DNA of 35,798 nucleotides from Alistipes sp. (GCA_017555805.1 JAFZFR010000005.1:1-35798), one strand, 5' to 3'. Positions 1 through 10,292 are shown, counted from the stretch's first letter. Numbers and translations: made by a program. The notes: generated by a model not told the origin, from the letters alone.

Positions 1-9
1 CCCTTTCTT

Positions 10-609
10 CTATCGAAAATCAACTATATCGTAGTCCTTGTAAGCGCCTTTATCAAATGCTTTCACTCTCTCCGTCCTGCTTGCGAATGAGTTTATCACC
101 ACATCCACGCGGTCCTCATAGAGAAGATACGACACCGCCAAAGGCTTTCCCGATGCGCTATCCACAATGAGCACTATCTCGCCCTCCTGCTCCTCATCTT
201 GCGCCTCCAGACGCAAAACCACCTGCTTTGCATCCTGTTTGACAATCTCCGCTGCGTAGTCATCGCCCACAAAATCGAAGCAGCGTGTTGGGTTGTCGAG
301 GATGTTACGGCTCTCCAGATCAACCACATCAACACTCACCTCTCGGCGCTCATTATCCACCTCATATCGAGCCTTTCCGTCGGCGTAAACCTCCGCCTTA
401 TCGAAGGCGATATAGTAAGCATCTCCCATCACCGAATAACTACCCGAAGTAGCATACTCGCCCGCCTTTACCGAGAATGTAACATCGTAACTACCAAGCC
501 CTTTCACATACTCCGCCACTCGGCGCAACACAGCCTGTTCGCCACCCTGGGCACGCGCCACCGATGCACCCATCAGCACCGCCATCAATATCATCACAAC
601 TCTACGCAT
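10..609 (-). CDS. lolA: LolA-like outer-membrane lipoprotein carrier protein
   Basis: A secreted protein of 199 residues, probably the periplasmic LolA-type carrier that moves lipoproteins from the inner to the outer membrane. Residues 1-20 form a signal peptide (basic start, hydrophobic core, cleavage after ARA or AQG). The rest alternates polar and hydrophobic residues, as in the LolA/LolB half-barrel, with a late GKPLAVSYL segment typical of the family. It lies 36 nt downstream of ftsK on the same strand; ftsK-lolA adjacency is common in Bacteroidota, which supports the call. No enzyme motif is expected or seen. Family membership is inferred from overall shape and neighbourhood because LolA proteins share little sequence, so a related DUF with the same fold is an alternative. 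Confidence 0.75.
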   Translation of the reverse strand: MRRVVMILMAVLMGASVARAQGGEQAVLRRVAEYVKGLGSYDVTFSVKAGEYATSGSYSVMGDAYYIAFDKAEVYADGKARYEVDNERREVSVDVVDLESRNILDNPTRCFDFVGDDYAAEIVKQDAKQVVLRLEAQDEEQEGEIVLIVDSASGKPLAVSYLLYEDRVDVVINSFASRTERVKAFDKGAYKDYDIVDFR

Positions 610-645
610 AGGCTTTTTTTCTTTATAACGCCGCAGCCCACCGTT

Positions 646-3501
646 TTAGTATGTCGAGACGCCCAACGCCTGCAACTTCGCCTCCAGCGATGGCAGGTCA
701 TAGAACTTAATCTCGCGCGGTTTCACACCCATCTGCGGACCTACGATGCCCGCACGCTCCAACTGCAACATAATACGACCCGCGCGGTTAAATCCAACCT
801 CATAATTGCGCTGAATAGCCGATGTCGAAATCATACCATTCGTCACCGCCGCACGCGCCACCTCGGCAAAGAGCGAGTCATACTTCATTGGCGCACCACT
901 CTCGCCGTCGCTCGCACCCTCTGTGCCCGACTCCATATCGAAGTCTGGCAACCCGTAAGCCGAAGGATAACCCTGCTGCTTTGAGATAAAGTCCACCAGT
1001 CGCTCCACCTCCTTGGTCTCAACCAACGCACACTGAATACGGGTCAGTTCGCCATCCTTCGAGAAGAGCATATCTCCGCGACCAATGAGTTGGTTTGCAC
1101 CTGGCTGGTCTATGATGGTACGCGAGTCAATCATCTGCATCACGCGGAACGCAATTCGCGCTGGGAAGTTAGCCTTGATACCACCCGTGATGACCTTCAC
1201 ATCGGGTCGCTGCGTTGCGATGATAAGGTGAATACCCACCGCACGCGCCTTCTGCGCCAATCGCATCACTGGCACCTCAACCTCCTTCGCGGTCATAATC
1301 AGGTCGGCAAACTCATCAATAATCACCACGATATATGGCAGGTAACGATGCTTCTTTTGAGGGTTCAGGCGTCGCGCCGTAAACTTCTCGTTATACTCCA
1401 CGATGTTTCGCGCCGTAGCCATCTTGAGCAACTCCAGACGGGCGCCCATCTCCTCCACGAGCGAGTTCAATACGCATACCGCCTTCTTTGGCTCGGTGAT
1501 GATAGGTTCCTCGTCCGACTCCATCTTGGCGAGGAAGTGGCGCTCCAACTTGTTATACACCGAGAACTCCACCATCTTGGGGTCAATCATCACGAACTTC
1601 AGTTGCGCTGGATGCTTCGTGAAGAGCAACGATGTGATGATGGCATTCAGACCAACCGACTTACCCTGACCCGTAGCACCCGCCACCAGAAGGTGAGGCA
1701 ACTTCGCGAGGTCAAATGTAAGGTTTTCATTCTGGATGGTGCGACCAATCACAATCGGCAACTCCATCTTCGCAGTCGCATTCTGGAACTCCTCCGAGCA
1801 AATAGACGAGTACATCGACACTATCTGCTTATCGCGGTTAGGCACCTCTATACCGATTGTACCCTTGCCCGGGATTGGCGCAATGATACGAATACCCTGT
1901 GCGCGCAGACTCTGTGCGATATCCTTCTCAAGGCTCTGAATCTTCGAAATCTTCACGCCCTGCGCCTGCTTAATCTCATACAAAGTCACCGTAGGACCTA
2001 CCGTCGCATCAATATCGACAATCGGAATACCAAAATATTTCAGTGTCTCCTGAATACGGCACTTGTTATCATAAATCTCGGCGCTGCTCACCTTATTTGG
2101 CGACTTGTAATCCTCCAGCAACGATACATAAGGCTTCTTGTAATACTCCAGGTCGCGCAATGGGTCGTAGAGTTCAGTCGAAATCTCACTCTCGGGCACG
2201 ATACGCACATCGTTCTCAATCACATTCACCACCACGCGCTCCTCCTCCGTCACGATTGAGGCATTCGCTGGTCGCGCACCCACGCGAGGGTTTGTTGTCA
2301 CCTCGAAGTCATCCTGCACTGGCGCTGCCGCTCGTGGCGGAAGCACACCACCGCCAACCGTACCAGCCGACGAGCCGCCCGCCGACACAACCTCGAAGCC
2401 ATCATCATCGGGCTCTACCACCTGCGTCTTGCGGTCGAGCAACACATCCACATTTATCTCATTAGGTCTTGCCGCTGGGTTTGGCATCACCATAAATTCA
2501 TCATCCACAACTTGTTCTGCCACCTGCGCCGCTGGTCGCTCCACTGGAGTCTCCACGCGCGACACCACCTCAAAACCATCATCCACACGCGCCGCCTGAC
2601 TCATCTCCTGCTCACGCTTCTGCGCCAGGTACTCGTTCATCGTCATCGGCCTCTGCCCCTCTTGTGGCTTTGGCGACACCACCTCCGTCTCATACTCTGG
2701 CTCTGGCATAGGCACAACATACTCTCTTGGTTGTGCCGCTGGTAACACTGGCTCCGCCTCCGCTACGACTGGCTCACTTGCCACCAACTCCGGCGCGGCA
2801 GGCATCTCCTGCTCCTCGGCAACATCTTCCTCGACCTCCTCTGCCTCATTGTCAGCCTTGCGTGCTGCGACAAAATCCTTAACACCCGTAAAGATTTTCT
2901 CGCTCTTATCCACCATCTTGTCGCTAACATTATTCACCTTGCTGATGAAGTTGCGATTGATAAATACACCCGTCAATATCCAACCCACCAGCAACACAAG
3001 CAACACGCCCGCGCCCAGCGCCGACGACAAGTCATCAGCACACATCACGCCCAACGCGCCACCCAGGTCGTGCGCCATCTCAGTCTTGCAGTCCACCAGA
3101 CCGAATGTCAGCGAACCCATAATGAGCACCAGCGCCGCACTCAACACAAAGTGATTGAGGTTAAGTTTCTGCTTACGGAATATGCGCCAGCCAATCACCG
3201 TCAGCACAACGGGGATAATCAGACCGCACACACCAAACATACGATCCACAAGCAGATACGCCACCTTCGCGCCCGCACCGTTGCAGAAGTTCTCAAACGG
3301 AATCTTCTCGCCCGTGAGCGACTCATCGTTATTCAACGCAGATATATCCGATGACCAGTGGAAGAAGTGCGACACCACCGATGCGATGGTAAACAGACCA
3401 ATGGCTATAATCACAAACGCCGATATCCACATAATGTTATCGTTCGATTGCGCCACTGGCTGCGCCTTCTTCTTGGTACTATTTTTTACACTTTGTGCCA
3501 T
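646..3501 (-). CDS. ftsK: DNA translocase FtsK/SpoIIIE
   Basis: Septum-located, ATP-driven DNA pump that clears chromosome ends from the division site and helps resolve chromosome dimers. In 951 residues: four membrane segments (about 24-46, 80-105, 117-137, 162-183), an acidic, Pro/Ala-rich linker (about 215-430), an alpha/beta RecA-like motor with Walker A GATGQGKS at 608-615 and Walker B IVVIIDE at 724-730, and a winged-helix gamma domain (about 872-936) that would read KOPS-like guide sequences. All expected parts are present and the length is usual for Bacteroidota. The linker holds four spaced copies of a DDxFEV-like acidic motif (near 307, 333, 366 and 397; see findings). It starts 26 nt after murI stops and has no obvious promoter of its own, so it is probably read from the upstream operon. 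Confidence 0.97.
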   Translation of the reverse strand: MAQSVKNSTKKKAQPVAQSNDNIMWISAFVIIAIGLFTIASVVSHFFHWSSDISALNNDESLTGEKIPFENFCNGAGAKVAYLLVDRMFGVCGLIIPVVLTVIGWRIFRKQKLNLNHFVLSAALVLIMGSLTFGLVDCKTEMAHDLGGALGVMCADDLSSALGAGVLLVLLVGWILTGVFINRNFISKVNNVSDKMVDKSEKIFTGVKDFVAARKADNEAEEVEEDVAEEQEMPAAPELVASEPVVAEAEPVLPAAQPREYVVPMPEPEYETEVVSPKPQEGQRPMTMNEYLAQKREQEMSQAARVDDGFEVVSRVETPVERPAAQVAEQVVDDEFMVMPNPAARPNEINVDVLLDRKTQVVEPDDDGFEVVSAGGSSAGTVGGGVLPPRAAAPVQDDFEVTTNPRVGARPANASIVTEEERVVVNVIENDVRIVPESEISTELYDPLRDLEYYKKPYVSLLEDYKSPNKVSSAEIYDNKCRIQETLKYFGIPIVDIDATVGPTVTLYEIKQAQGVKISKIQSLEKDIAQSLRAQGIRIIAPIPGKGTIGIEVPNRDKQIVSMYSSICSEEFQNATAKMELPIVIGRTIQNENLTFDLAKLPHLLVAGATGQGKSVGLNAIITSLLFTKHPAQLKFVMIDPKMVEFSVYNKLERHFLAKMESDEEPIITEPKKAVCVLNSLVEEMGARLELLKMATARNIVEYNEKFTARRLNPQKKHRYLPYIVVIIDEFADLIMTAKEVEVPVMRLAQKARAVGIHLIIATQRPDVKVITGGIKANFPARIAFRVMQMIDSRTIIDQPGANQLIGRGDMLFSKDGELTRIQCALVETKEVERLVDFISKQQGYPSAYGLPDFDMESGTEGASDGESGAPMKYDSLFAEVARAAVTNGMISTSAIQRNYEVGFNRAGRIMLQLERAGIVGPQMGVKPREIKFYDLPSLEAKLQALGVSTY

Positions 3502-3527
3502 AAATATAAATAATGTATCTTCTTTTT

Positions 3528-4298
3528 CTATTCATCAAATGCCTTACGACGCAATCTCTCGCAATACTCTGCGTCAGCAAAACTCAAAAATTCATATCGC
3601 GGCTCGTTCTCCTCCGCCGCCTTGATGCCATAATGCTCAAGCAGACTCTCCACGCGCTTGCTCACCGCCTCGCCCGAGTCGATTATCATCACATCGCGCT
3701 CTCCCACCACCTGGCGTATCGCCCTCTTTAGGAATGGATAGTGCGTGCAACCCAAAACTATCACATCAACCTCACTCTCCAGCAAAGGCTCTATCACCGC
3801 CCTCACCTTCTCAAGCGTCTCGGCACTCTGCTCCGCATCAGCCTCCACAGCCTCAACGAAACCTCGCCCGACGGCTTTTATCACCTCAACGCCCTCGCCA
3901 TATCGCTCCAGCGCCAAGCGTAACTTCTCGCTCTCAAGACTTCTCTCGGTTGCCACCACCGCTACACGCTTACGCTTTGACTTTAGGCAGGCGGGCTTCA
4001 CCGCAGGCTCCAGACCCACAATCGGCAACTCCGCGAACCGCTCACGCAGATGGTTTATCGCCGCCGCCGTAGCCGTATTACACGCCACAACTATGAGTTT
4101 GCAATCGTGCTTTAACAACTCCTCGACGCTCTGCACCGCCAACTCCCGGATGCGCTCCTCGGGCAGCGAGCCATAAGGACAATTCTTGCCATCACCCAGA
4201 TATATCAATGACTCGTCGGGCAACGCTCTATACAGTTCACGCCATACAGAGAGTCCCCCAAAACCTGAATCATATACACCTATGGGTCTGTTGTCCAT
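3528..4298 (-). CDS. murI: glutamate racemase
   Basis: Cytoplasmic, cofactor-independent enzyme that makes D-glutamate for peptidoglycan. The 256 residues carry the family signatures: the Asp-Ser pair D10-S11 in GVYDSGFGG, the first catalytic cysteine C73 in VACNTATAA, and the second, C184, in VLGCTHYPFL. Length is normal. The ATG lies only 2 nt after the aroK stop codon, so translation is probably coupled, and ftsK follows after 26 nt. One oddity is the segment ATERSLES (about 116-123), where many family members have ATxGT; this probably reflects lineage variation in substrate-pocket contacts and not loss of function. Confidence 0.96.
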   Translation of the reverse strand: MDNRPIGVYDSGFGGLSVWRELYRALPDESLIYLGDGKNCPYGSLPEERIRELAVQSVEELLKHDCKLIVVACNTATAAAINHLRERFAELPIVGLEPAVKPACLKSKRKRVAVVATERSLESEKLRLALERYGEGVEVIKAVGRGFVEAVEADAEQSAETLEKVRAVIEPLLESEVDVIVLGCTHYPFLKRAIRQVVGERDVMIIDSGEAVSKRVESLLEHYGIKAAEENEPRYEFLSFADAEYCERLRRKAFDE

Positions 4299-4300
4299 CC

Positions 4301-4816
4301 TTATTTTGCTACTGAAAGTATCTTTTCAATCAACTCCTCATCACTCATCGACGCGCAATCAATGCAGTGCTTCGCCTGCGAGTAGTAAGGCTCTCGCTCC
4401 GCCATATTGGCAGTCATAAATGCCACCAACTCCTCATCGTTCAAGCCGCGCAACTTGGGTCGCTTCTGACGACCGTGAGGACTCAAGCGCGATGCAATCT
4501 GCTCGGCGGTACGGCGCAGATAGACACACTCGCCCACCTCGTTCATACGCGCCATATTATCCCTCCAGGTTGGCACTCCGCCACCCGTCGAGACCACCAC
4601 ATCGCCATCCTCGGCGGCTATCTCCTCGATAATCTCTCGCTCACGCAAGCGGAAATACTCCTCACCTTGATAATAAAATATATCACTTACGGATGCGCCC
4701 TCTCGCTCCTCGATGAGCGAATCCATATCCACGAAGCGCATCGCACCTCGACGGGCAACCTTTCGGCCAAGCGAACTCTTGCCGCATCCCATATATCCTA
4801 CCAAAAAGAGTTTCAT
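4301..4816 (-). CDS. aroK: shikimate kinase
   Basis: Phosphorylates shikimate at the 3-hydroxyl with ATP, the fifth step of chorismate and aromatic amino acid synthesis, in the cytoplasm. The 171-residue protein has the P-loop GYMGCGKS at 7-14, the substrate-binding acidic motif VDMDS at 29-33, FRLRE at 55-59 with the shikimate-contacting Arg, the GGG loop at 78-80, and a lid segment around RPKLRG (119-124). Length is typical. It sits 9 nt downstream of parC and 2 nt upstream of murI, inside the same operon. The link with topoisomerase and cell-wall genes looks like housekeeping clustering and not a pathway relation. Confidence 0.96.
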   Translation of the reverse strand: MKLFLVGYMGCGKSSLGRKVARRGAMRFVDMDSLIEEREGASVSDIFYYQGEEYFRLREREIIEEIAAEDGDVVVSTGGGVPTWRDNMARMNEVGECVYLRRTAEQIASRLSPHGRQKRPKLRGLNDEELVAFMTANMAEREPYYSQAKHCIDCASMSDEELIEKILSVAK

Positions 4817-4825
4817 CCTTCGCTG

Positions 4826-7603
4826 CTAAAAAAGATTCAACTGCTCGGGGTCGCCCACCACTACATCCTCTTCAGCGCCCATCGAAATCACATTCGTTGC
4901 CGATGCCGAAGATGTCGCTGGTGCCGCCGTAGTCTCAACCTCTACCGCCTCGATGCTCTCCAAATCCACATCCATTGGCTCGTCTGCATCAACTGCCTCA
5001 TCCTCCGGTTCAATCTCTGGCTCTACGAAGTGGAGCGTATCGACATCGTAAGTCGTGATTCGCTTACCCTTCGCGCGAGGACTCTTCACGCCGATGAAAC
5101 TATCCACATCCACCTCATCGGCTGGGCGTGTTGCGTGTGCGCCCTTGTAGGTCACAACGAGTTTCGCACCCTCAACGCCAGTCATACATACGAAGTCAGC
5201 TACATCCTCGCCCTCAAGGAACGACAACATCTTCTCCGTAGGCTCCAACTGGAAGCGCTTCATATAGTAATACTTCTGCTCGCGGTCATAGTAGCAGAGG
5301 CTATACACCTTACCAGCCACATAACGCTCTACGCAGGTTGTCTCATCTGGGAAGTGCTGCTCGACGCCGAAGCCCGTAATATAATACTGCTGCTTCGATG
5401 TCCACACCACCAACTTATCATCGCCCTTGAACTCACCAAGCAATACACCGCGACCATCTGCGTTGAGTCGGCGTACATCCTCATCCCACCAGATATCCTG
5501 ACCGCCCAGGGTCGAAGTACCCTTCTCCTTAAGGACAATCTTATGGATGCTGTAACGCGAGAACAAGTTACCCGCCGCCGCGCGACCCTTGATTGCAATG
5601 GTCGAGAAGTCGAGGTCAGTAATCACCTTCTTCAGGCGTGGGCGTGGACGGAAGTAAACCTTCAACACCTCTGCCTCGCCGTTAGGATTAACCGACATAT
5701 AGAGCAACTCGCTCTTTGGCGTTCCCTTCGTGAGGTCATAGACCTTATCGCGTGTGATGCTCTTGATAGCGCATCGCTTCATCATTATCGCGCCACCCCT
5801 GCCATCACGATAGAGCACATTGTAAATCGTGCGCTCGTCGTTGCGCTTGAACACGCCGATGTAGTAGATGTTCTTGTCGAAGAAGTCCTTATCCGCCACC
5901 TTCTTGATGACATAGCGACCATCCTTCAGGATTACAATCACATCATCAATATCGCTACAATCGCAGACAAACTCGGCATCCTTCATACTCTTACCAATTC
6001 CGAAGAAGCCCTCTGCCCTATCGACATACAACTTGGCATTTGTCACAGCCACCTTTGTCGCCTCGATTGCATCAAACTCACGAATCTCGGTCTTACGCTC
6101 GCGACCCTTGCCATACTTCTCGCGGATGCGCTCGTAGTATGCGATGGTGTAGTCGGTCAGGTGCTCCAGGTCGTGCTTTGTCGCCTTTATATCCTCCTCA
6201 ATCTTCTTTATCTCGTTATCAGCCTTCTCTGTGTCGTAACGCGAGATGCGGATGAACTTCAACTCCGTCAGGCGTTGCACATCCTCCATCGTCACCTCGC
6301 GGCGTAGACGCTTCTTGAATGGCTCCAGACCCTTATCCACAGCCTCGTAAGCCTCCTCGCGCGTACGGCAACCCTCAATCAACTGATAGAGTTTGTTCTC
6401 AATAAATATTCTCTCGAGCGATGCCGCGTGCCAAGCCTCGTTGAGTTCGCCGAGTTTAATCTCCAACTCAAGACCCAGCAACGAGCGTGTGTGGTCGGTC
6501 GAGCGGCGAAGAATATCCTTCACACCCATAAAGCAGGGTTTCTCATCCATAATCACGCAGGCATTTGGCGAGATAGATACCTCACACGAGGTGAAAGCGT
6601 AGAGCGCATCAATCGTCTTGTCGCTCGACTCGTCATTTGCCACATGCACCACAATCTCCACCTTGTCGGCCGTCAGGTCATCCACCTTCTTCGCCTTGAT
6701 TTTACCCTTCTCGATCGCCTTCAGGATAGAGTCCTTGATTGACTCCGATGTTGTTGAGAAAGGAATCTCAGTGATTACCAGCGTGCGCTTATCCACCTTC
6801 GAGATTCTCGCGCGCACCTTCACCGCGCCGCCGCGCAGACCATCGTTGTAGCGACTCGCATCCATCAAACCACCCGTTGGGAAGTCAGGCAAAAGCATAA
6901 AATCCTCTCCCTTGAGGTGTGCGATACAAGCCGAAATCAACTCATTGAAGTTGTGAGGCAGAATCTTCGAGGCCAAACCTACGGCGATACCCTCTGTTCC
7001 CTGCGCCAACAGCAGCGGGAACTTCACAGGCAGCGTCACAGGCTCGTCGTTACGACCATCATAGGAGCGCATCCACTCGGTGGTCTTGTTGTTGAACACC
7101 ACATCGAGGGCGAACTTCGACAGACGCGCCTCGATATAACGACCCGCCGCCGCATCGTCACCCGTGAGGATGTTACCCCAGTTACCCTGCGTATCAATCA
7201 GCAGACCCTTCTGCCCCAACTGCACCAGCGCATCCTTGATTGACGCATCACCATGAGGGTGGTACTTCATCACATCACCCACGATGCTCTGCACCTTTGT
7301 TCTCACACCCTCGGCGCAGTGGCGCTTCATAGTGTGCAGGATACGGCGCTGCACTGGCTTCAAGCCATCATCGATGTGCGGCACGGCACGCTCCAGGATT
7401 ACATACGAGGCGTAGTCCAAGAACCAGTTCTTGTACATACCCGTCAGTTTCTTGACATTCTCCTCGCCCATCAAGCGCGTATATTTGCTCGCGGCCTGAG
7501 GATTCTGCTCCGCCACTGGCTCGTCACTATCCTGCATCGGCTGCTCTACAACATCGTACTCTGTTGCCTCGATCTCTTCAATTATCTCTTTATCGTTTGC
7601 CAT
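4826..7603 (-). CDS. parC: DNA topoisomerase IV subunit A (GyrA/ParC family)
   Basis: DNA breakage-reunion subunit of a type IIA topoisomerase; with ParE it decatenates daughter chromosomes and relaxes supercoils. Of 925 residues, the catalytic winged-helix and tower domains take up about the first 500. The active-site tyrosine is Y156 in AAAGRYIEARL, preceded by HPHGDAS (115-121) and QGNWGN (139-144), the region where quinolone resistance maps in relatives. A C-terminal beta-pinwheel-like region follows (about 530-840), then a low-complexity acidic tail ending in QLNLF. It begins 11 nt after parE, which is ParE-type in length, so topoisomerase IV is preferred over gyrase. The first 40 residues are an acidic extension not needed for the fold. 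Confidence 0.93.
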   Translation of the reverse strand: MANDKEIIEEIEATEYDVVEQPMQDSDEPVAEQNPQAASKYTRLMGEENVKKLTGMYKNWFLDYASYVILERAVPHIDDGLKPVQRRILHTMKRHCAEGVRTKVQSIVGDVMKYHPHGDASIKDALVQLGQKGLLIDTQGNWGNILTGDDAAAGRYIEARLSKFALDVVFNNKTTEWMRSYDGRNDEPVTLPVKFPLLLAQGTEGIAVGLASKILPHNFNELISACIAHLKGEDFMLLPDFPTGGLMDASRYNDGLRGGAVKVRARISKVDKRTLVITEIPFSTTSESIKDSILKAIEKGKIKAKKVDDLTADKVEIVVHVANDESSDKTIDALYAFTSCEVSISPNACVIMDEKPCFMGVKDILRRSTDHTRSLLGLELEIKLGELNEAWHAASLERIFIENKLYQLIEGCRTREEAYEAVDKGLEPFKKRLRREVTMEDVQRLTELKFIRISRYDTEKADNEIKKIEEDIKATKHDLEHLTDYTIAYYERIREKYGKGRERKTEIREFDAIEATKVAVTNAKLYVDRAEGFFGIGKSMKDAEFVCDCSDIDDVIVILKDGRYVIKKVADKDFFDKNIYYIGVFKRNDERTIYNVLYRDGRGGAIMMKRCAIKSITRDKVYDLTKGTPKSELLYMSVNPNGEAEVLKVYFRPRPRLKKVITDLDFSTIAIKGRAAAGNLFSRYSIHKIVLKEKGTSTLGGQDIWWDEDVRRLNADGRGVLLGEFKGDDKLVVWTSKQQYYITGFGVEQHFPDETTCVERYVAGKVYSLCYYDREQKYYYMKRFQLEPTEKMLSFLEGEDVADFVCMTGVEGAKLVVTYKGAHATRPADEVDVDSFIGVKSPRAKGKRITTYDVDTLHFVEPEIEPEDEAVDADEPMDVDLESIEAVEVETTAAPATSSASATNVISMGAEEDVVVGDPEQLNLF

Positions 7604-7614
7604 CTATGCTTTTG

Positions 7615-9483
7615 TTATGCTATTTGCTCTTCAATATCCTCCTCGATACGCAGGTTGTTCACGATGAATCCCTGACGCTCAAAGGTATTCTTACCCATAT
7701 AGAACTCCAACATATCGCCGATTGGGTCGTCTTTCGTCAGGCGCACCTTGTCCAGACGCATATTCTCGCCGATAAGTTCCTTGAACTCCTCTGGTGAAAT
7801 CTCACCCAAACCTTTGAATCGTGTAATCTCTGCCGTTGCGCCACACTTCTTGATTGCCTTCTGGCGCTCCTCGTCGGTGTAGCAGTAGAAGTTCTCCTTC
7901 TTGTTCTGCACACGGAACAGAGGCGTCTGCAGGATGTAAAGGTGACCCGCACGAATCAACTCTGGGAAGAACTGCACAAAGAACGATGTCATCAGCAGAC
8001 GGATGTGCATACCATCCACATCGGCATCGGTTGCGATAATCACCTTATTGAAACGCAAGTTCTCCAGACCATCCTCAATGTTGAGCGCCGCCTGCAAGAG
8101 GTTGAACTCCTCGTTCTCATAGACCACGCGCTTTGTGAGTCCATAGCAGTTCAGTGGCTTACCACGCAAGCAGAACACCGCCTGCGTCATCGCGTCGCGC
8201 GTCTGCGTGATAGGACCCATCGCCGAAAGACCCTCGGTGATAAATATCATCGTCTTCTCTGCCAGCGGGTTCTTGCTGTCGGTAAGGTGTACCTTGCAAT
8301 CGCGCAACTTACGGTTGTTCACCGCCACCTTCTTCGCAGTCTCACGCGCCTTCTTCTGGATGCCCGAGATAGCCTTGCGAGCCTTCTCATTCTCGGCAAT
8401 CTTCTTCTGCATCACCTGTGCAGTCTCGGGATGCTTGTGAAGGTAGTTATCGAGGTTTGTCGCCAGGAAGTCACCCACAAACTGCTGCATCGACACACCT
8501 GGCGCAATCTCCTTCGAGCCAAGTTTAATCTTTGTCTGCGACTCAAACACTGGGTCGTTCATTCTCACCGACACCGCCGCGATAATCGAAGTACGCACAT
8601 CGGCTGGGTCGTAGTCCTTTTTCATAAACTCCTTCACGACCTTCGCCACCGAGGCGCGGAACGCCGCCTGATGAGTACCGCCCTGTGGAGTGTACTGACC
8701 ATTGACAAACGAATAGTAACTCTCGCCATAGCCCGTGCCGTGAGTAATCACGATATCAATATCACTACCCGAGAGGTAGATTGGCGAATACAAAGGCTCC
8801 TCCGAGAGGTTGTCGTTCACCAGGTCCAGCAGACCATTCTTCGATACATACTCCTGACCGTTAAGGATAATCTTCAAGCCGAGGTTCAGGTAGGTGTAGT
8901 TACGCACCATCTGCTCCACATAGTCCATATTATAACTATACTCGCCGAAAATCTCCTCATCCACGCGGAACTGAATCATCGTACCGTTGCGCTCCGACAC
9001 GCCGCTCTCCCACTTGTCCGTAAGTTCCAGACCCTTCGCAAAACTAACCGTGTGAGCCTCACCCTCACGCACCGAGCGTGCGGTGAACTCGCTTGAAAGC
9101 ATATTCACAGCCTTCACACCCACACCATTCAGACCCACGGTCTTCTTGAAGGCGTCGCCCTCATACTTACCTCCCGTATTCATCTGGCTCACCGCCGCCG
9201 AGAGTGACTTGAGTGGAATGCCTCGACCGTAGTCTCGCACCGTCACAAGATTATCCTCAATAGTGATTTCAATCTTGTCACCCGCGCCCATAATAAACTC
9301 GTCGATGGAGTTATCCACCGTCTCCTTTATCAACACATATATACCGTCATCAGCCTGCGAGCCGTCGCCCAACTTTCCGATATACATACCTGGACGCAAT
9401 CGCAAATGCTCACGAGGGGAAAGGGTTTTGATGGCGTCATCATCGTACGCCACCGCCTGATTTATATTTTTTTCGTTTGCCAT
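7615..9483 (-). CDS. parE: DNA topoisomerase IV subunit B (ParE type)
   Basis: ATPase subunit of topoisomerase IV. The chosen ATG at 9483 gives 622 residues; an in-frame ATG nine codons upstream (9510) adds a basic stretch unlike the family and is rejected. The GHKL ATPase domain shows the Mg-binding helix [11 protein letters not shown] (catalytic Glu near 54), RDYGRGIPL and NGVGVKAVN. The transducer domain follows. The TOPRIM domain has [10 protein letters not shown] and the metal site [10 protein letters not shown], and the C-terminal RFKGLGE motif is present. At about 620 residues it lacks the 160-residue insert found in many GyrB proteins, in line with ParE. parC follows after 11 nt. A -7 box inside the plsC end (9547-9554) may add an internal promoter. 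Confidence 0.94.
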   Translation of the reverse strand: MANEKNINQAVAYDDDAIKTLSPREHLRLRPGMYIGKLGDGSQADDGIYVLIKETVDNSIDEFIMGAGDKIEITIEDNLVTVRDYGRGIPLKSLSAAVSQMNTGGKYEGDAFKKTVGLNGVGVKAVNMLSSEFTARSVREGEAHTVSFAKGLELTDKWESGVSERNGTMIQFRVDEEIFGEYSYNMDYVEQMVRNYTYLNLGLKIILNGQEYVSKNGLLDLVNDNLSEEPLYSPIYLSGSDIDIVITHGTGYGESYYSFVNGQYTPQGGTHQAAFRASVAKVVKEFMKKDYDPADVRTSIIAAVSVRMNDPVFESQTKIKLGSKEIAPGVSMQQFVGDFLATNLDNYLHKHPETAQVMQKKIAENEKARKAISGIQKKARETAKKVAVNNRKLRDCKVHLTDSKNPLAEKTMIFITEGLSAMGPITQTRDAMTQAVFCLRGKPLNCYGLTKRVVYENEEFNLLQAALNIEDGLENLRFNKVIIATDADVDGMHIRLLMTSFFVQFFPELIRAGHLYILQTPLFRVQNKKENFYCYTDEERQKAIKKCGATAEITRFKGLGEISPEEFKELIGENMRLDKVRLTKDDPIGDMLEFYMGKNTFERQGFIVNNLRIEEDIEEQIA

Positions 9484-9546
9484 ATTCTGTTTTAGCACTT
9501 GACGCCACAAAGTAACAACCCGAAAATGTCACTTTCTGACACACTG

Positions 9547-9554
9547 CAAATTTA
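9547..9554 (-). promoter_or_regulatory. possible internal -7 box before parE
   Basis: Read on the minus strand this is TAAATTTG, a perfect TAnnTTTG match. It spans the plsC stop codon and lies 64 nt before the parE start. No TTTG box sits at the usual 19-21 nt upstream, so it may be a weak internal promoter or chance. Confidence 0.35.
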
Positions 9555-10292
9555 TTTCTTCTCTGCCGCTACCTCTGCGCGCAACTTTGCCAACTCCTCG
9601 ACCATGCTCTCACGCACCTGCAACATCAACTCCTTGCGGTCGGTCGCTGCTACGGTCTCCGCCTTAATCGCTGGCATCACGCGGATAGCCACTCGGCTAC
9701 GCCAGTTCACCTTCCAGCCGTTGAACATCTTGTTCGTACCGGTCATCACCACTGGCAAGATGTCCACACCCGCCTCTGCCGCGAGGTTGAACGCACCCGC
9801 CTTGAAACGACCAATCTCGCCTGTCTTTGAGCGTGTACCCTCTGGGAAGATTGCGATTGTAGCACCACGCTTGAGCCACATCTTACCCTCGCGCAACACC
9901 TTCGCCATAGCCTCCGTCGCATTACCGCGTTCGATTGGAATATCGCCGTGGATAGGCAACAACCAGCCTACGAATGGCACCTTAAAGACCTCTCGCTTCG
10001 ACACCCAACGGAAGTTGAGCGGAATCTTGTATGCTGCAAAAATATCTATTCCCGACTGGTGGTTCATCACCATCACATAAGGCTTGTCCTTCTCGATATT
10101 CTCCAAACCATCAATCGTGCGACGGATAAACGGAGGCACGCCAAACAGAGTGATGCAGATACAACGCGAACACTCGTGCACCCAACGACGGCTCTTGTCG
10201 AACGGATAGGTGATAATCAATACGATGATTGACATAACAAACCAAAACGACACCTGCAACAAGGTGAACAGATAGTATAAAATCGATAACAT
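9552..10292 (-). CDS. plsC: 1-acyl-sn-glycerol-3-phosphate acyltransferase
   Basis: Membrane-bound acyltransferase that converts lysophosphatidic acid to phosphatidic acid with acyl-ACP or acyl-CoA. The 246 residues begin with a long hydrophobic segment (about 3-30) that anchors the protein. The catalytic NHx4D motif is NHQSGID (H78, D83), and the phosphate-binding motif is FPEGTRS (149-155). A third conserved block, VVMTGTNKMF (about 181-190), also fits. The C-terminal 30 residues are Ala/Glu/Lys-rich and helical. It is the first gene of the long minus-strand operon and has a strong promoter just upstream. Some relatives are lipid A or ornithine-lipid acyltransferases, so the exact acceptor is not certain. 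Confidence 0.9.
   Translation of the reverse strand: MLSILYYLFTLLQVSFWFVMSIIVLIITYPFDKSRRWVHECSRCICITLFGVPPFIRRTIDGLENIEKDKPYVMVMNHQSGIDIFAAYKIPLNFRWVSKREVFKVPFVGWLLPIHGDIPIERGNATEAMAKVLREGKMWLKRGATIAIFPEGTRSKTGEIGRFKAGAFNLAAEAGVDILPVVMTGTNKMFNGWKVNWRSRVAIRVMPAIKAETVAATDRKELMLQVRESMVEELAKLRAEVAAEKK

Noticed and set aside
1090-2259. A 389-codon open frame on the plus strand opposite ftsK
   Set aside because: Fully inside the ftsK motor region on the other strand; composition is a shadow of ftsK codons, with no motif.
4367-6307. A 646-codon open frame on the plus strand opposite parC and aroK
   Set aside because: It is antisense to two clear genes, is dominated by Leu/His/Ile/Arg low-complexity composition expected from the reverse of their codons, and has no promoter or family motif.
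7942-9096. A 384-codon open frame on the plus strand opposite parE
   Set aside because: Antisense shadow of the conserved ParE sequence, with no independent promoter.
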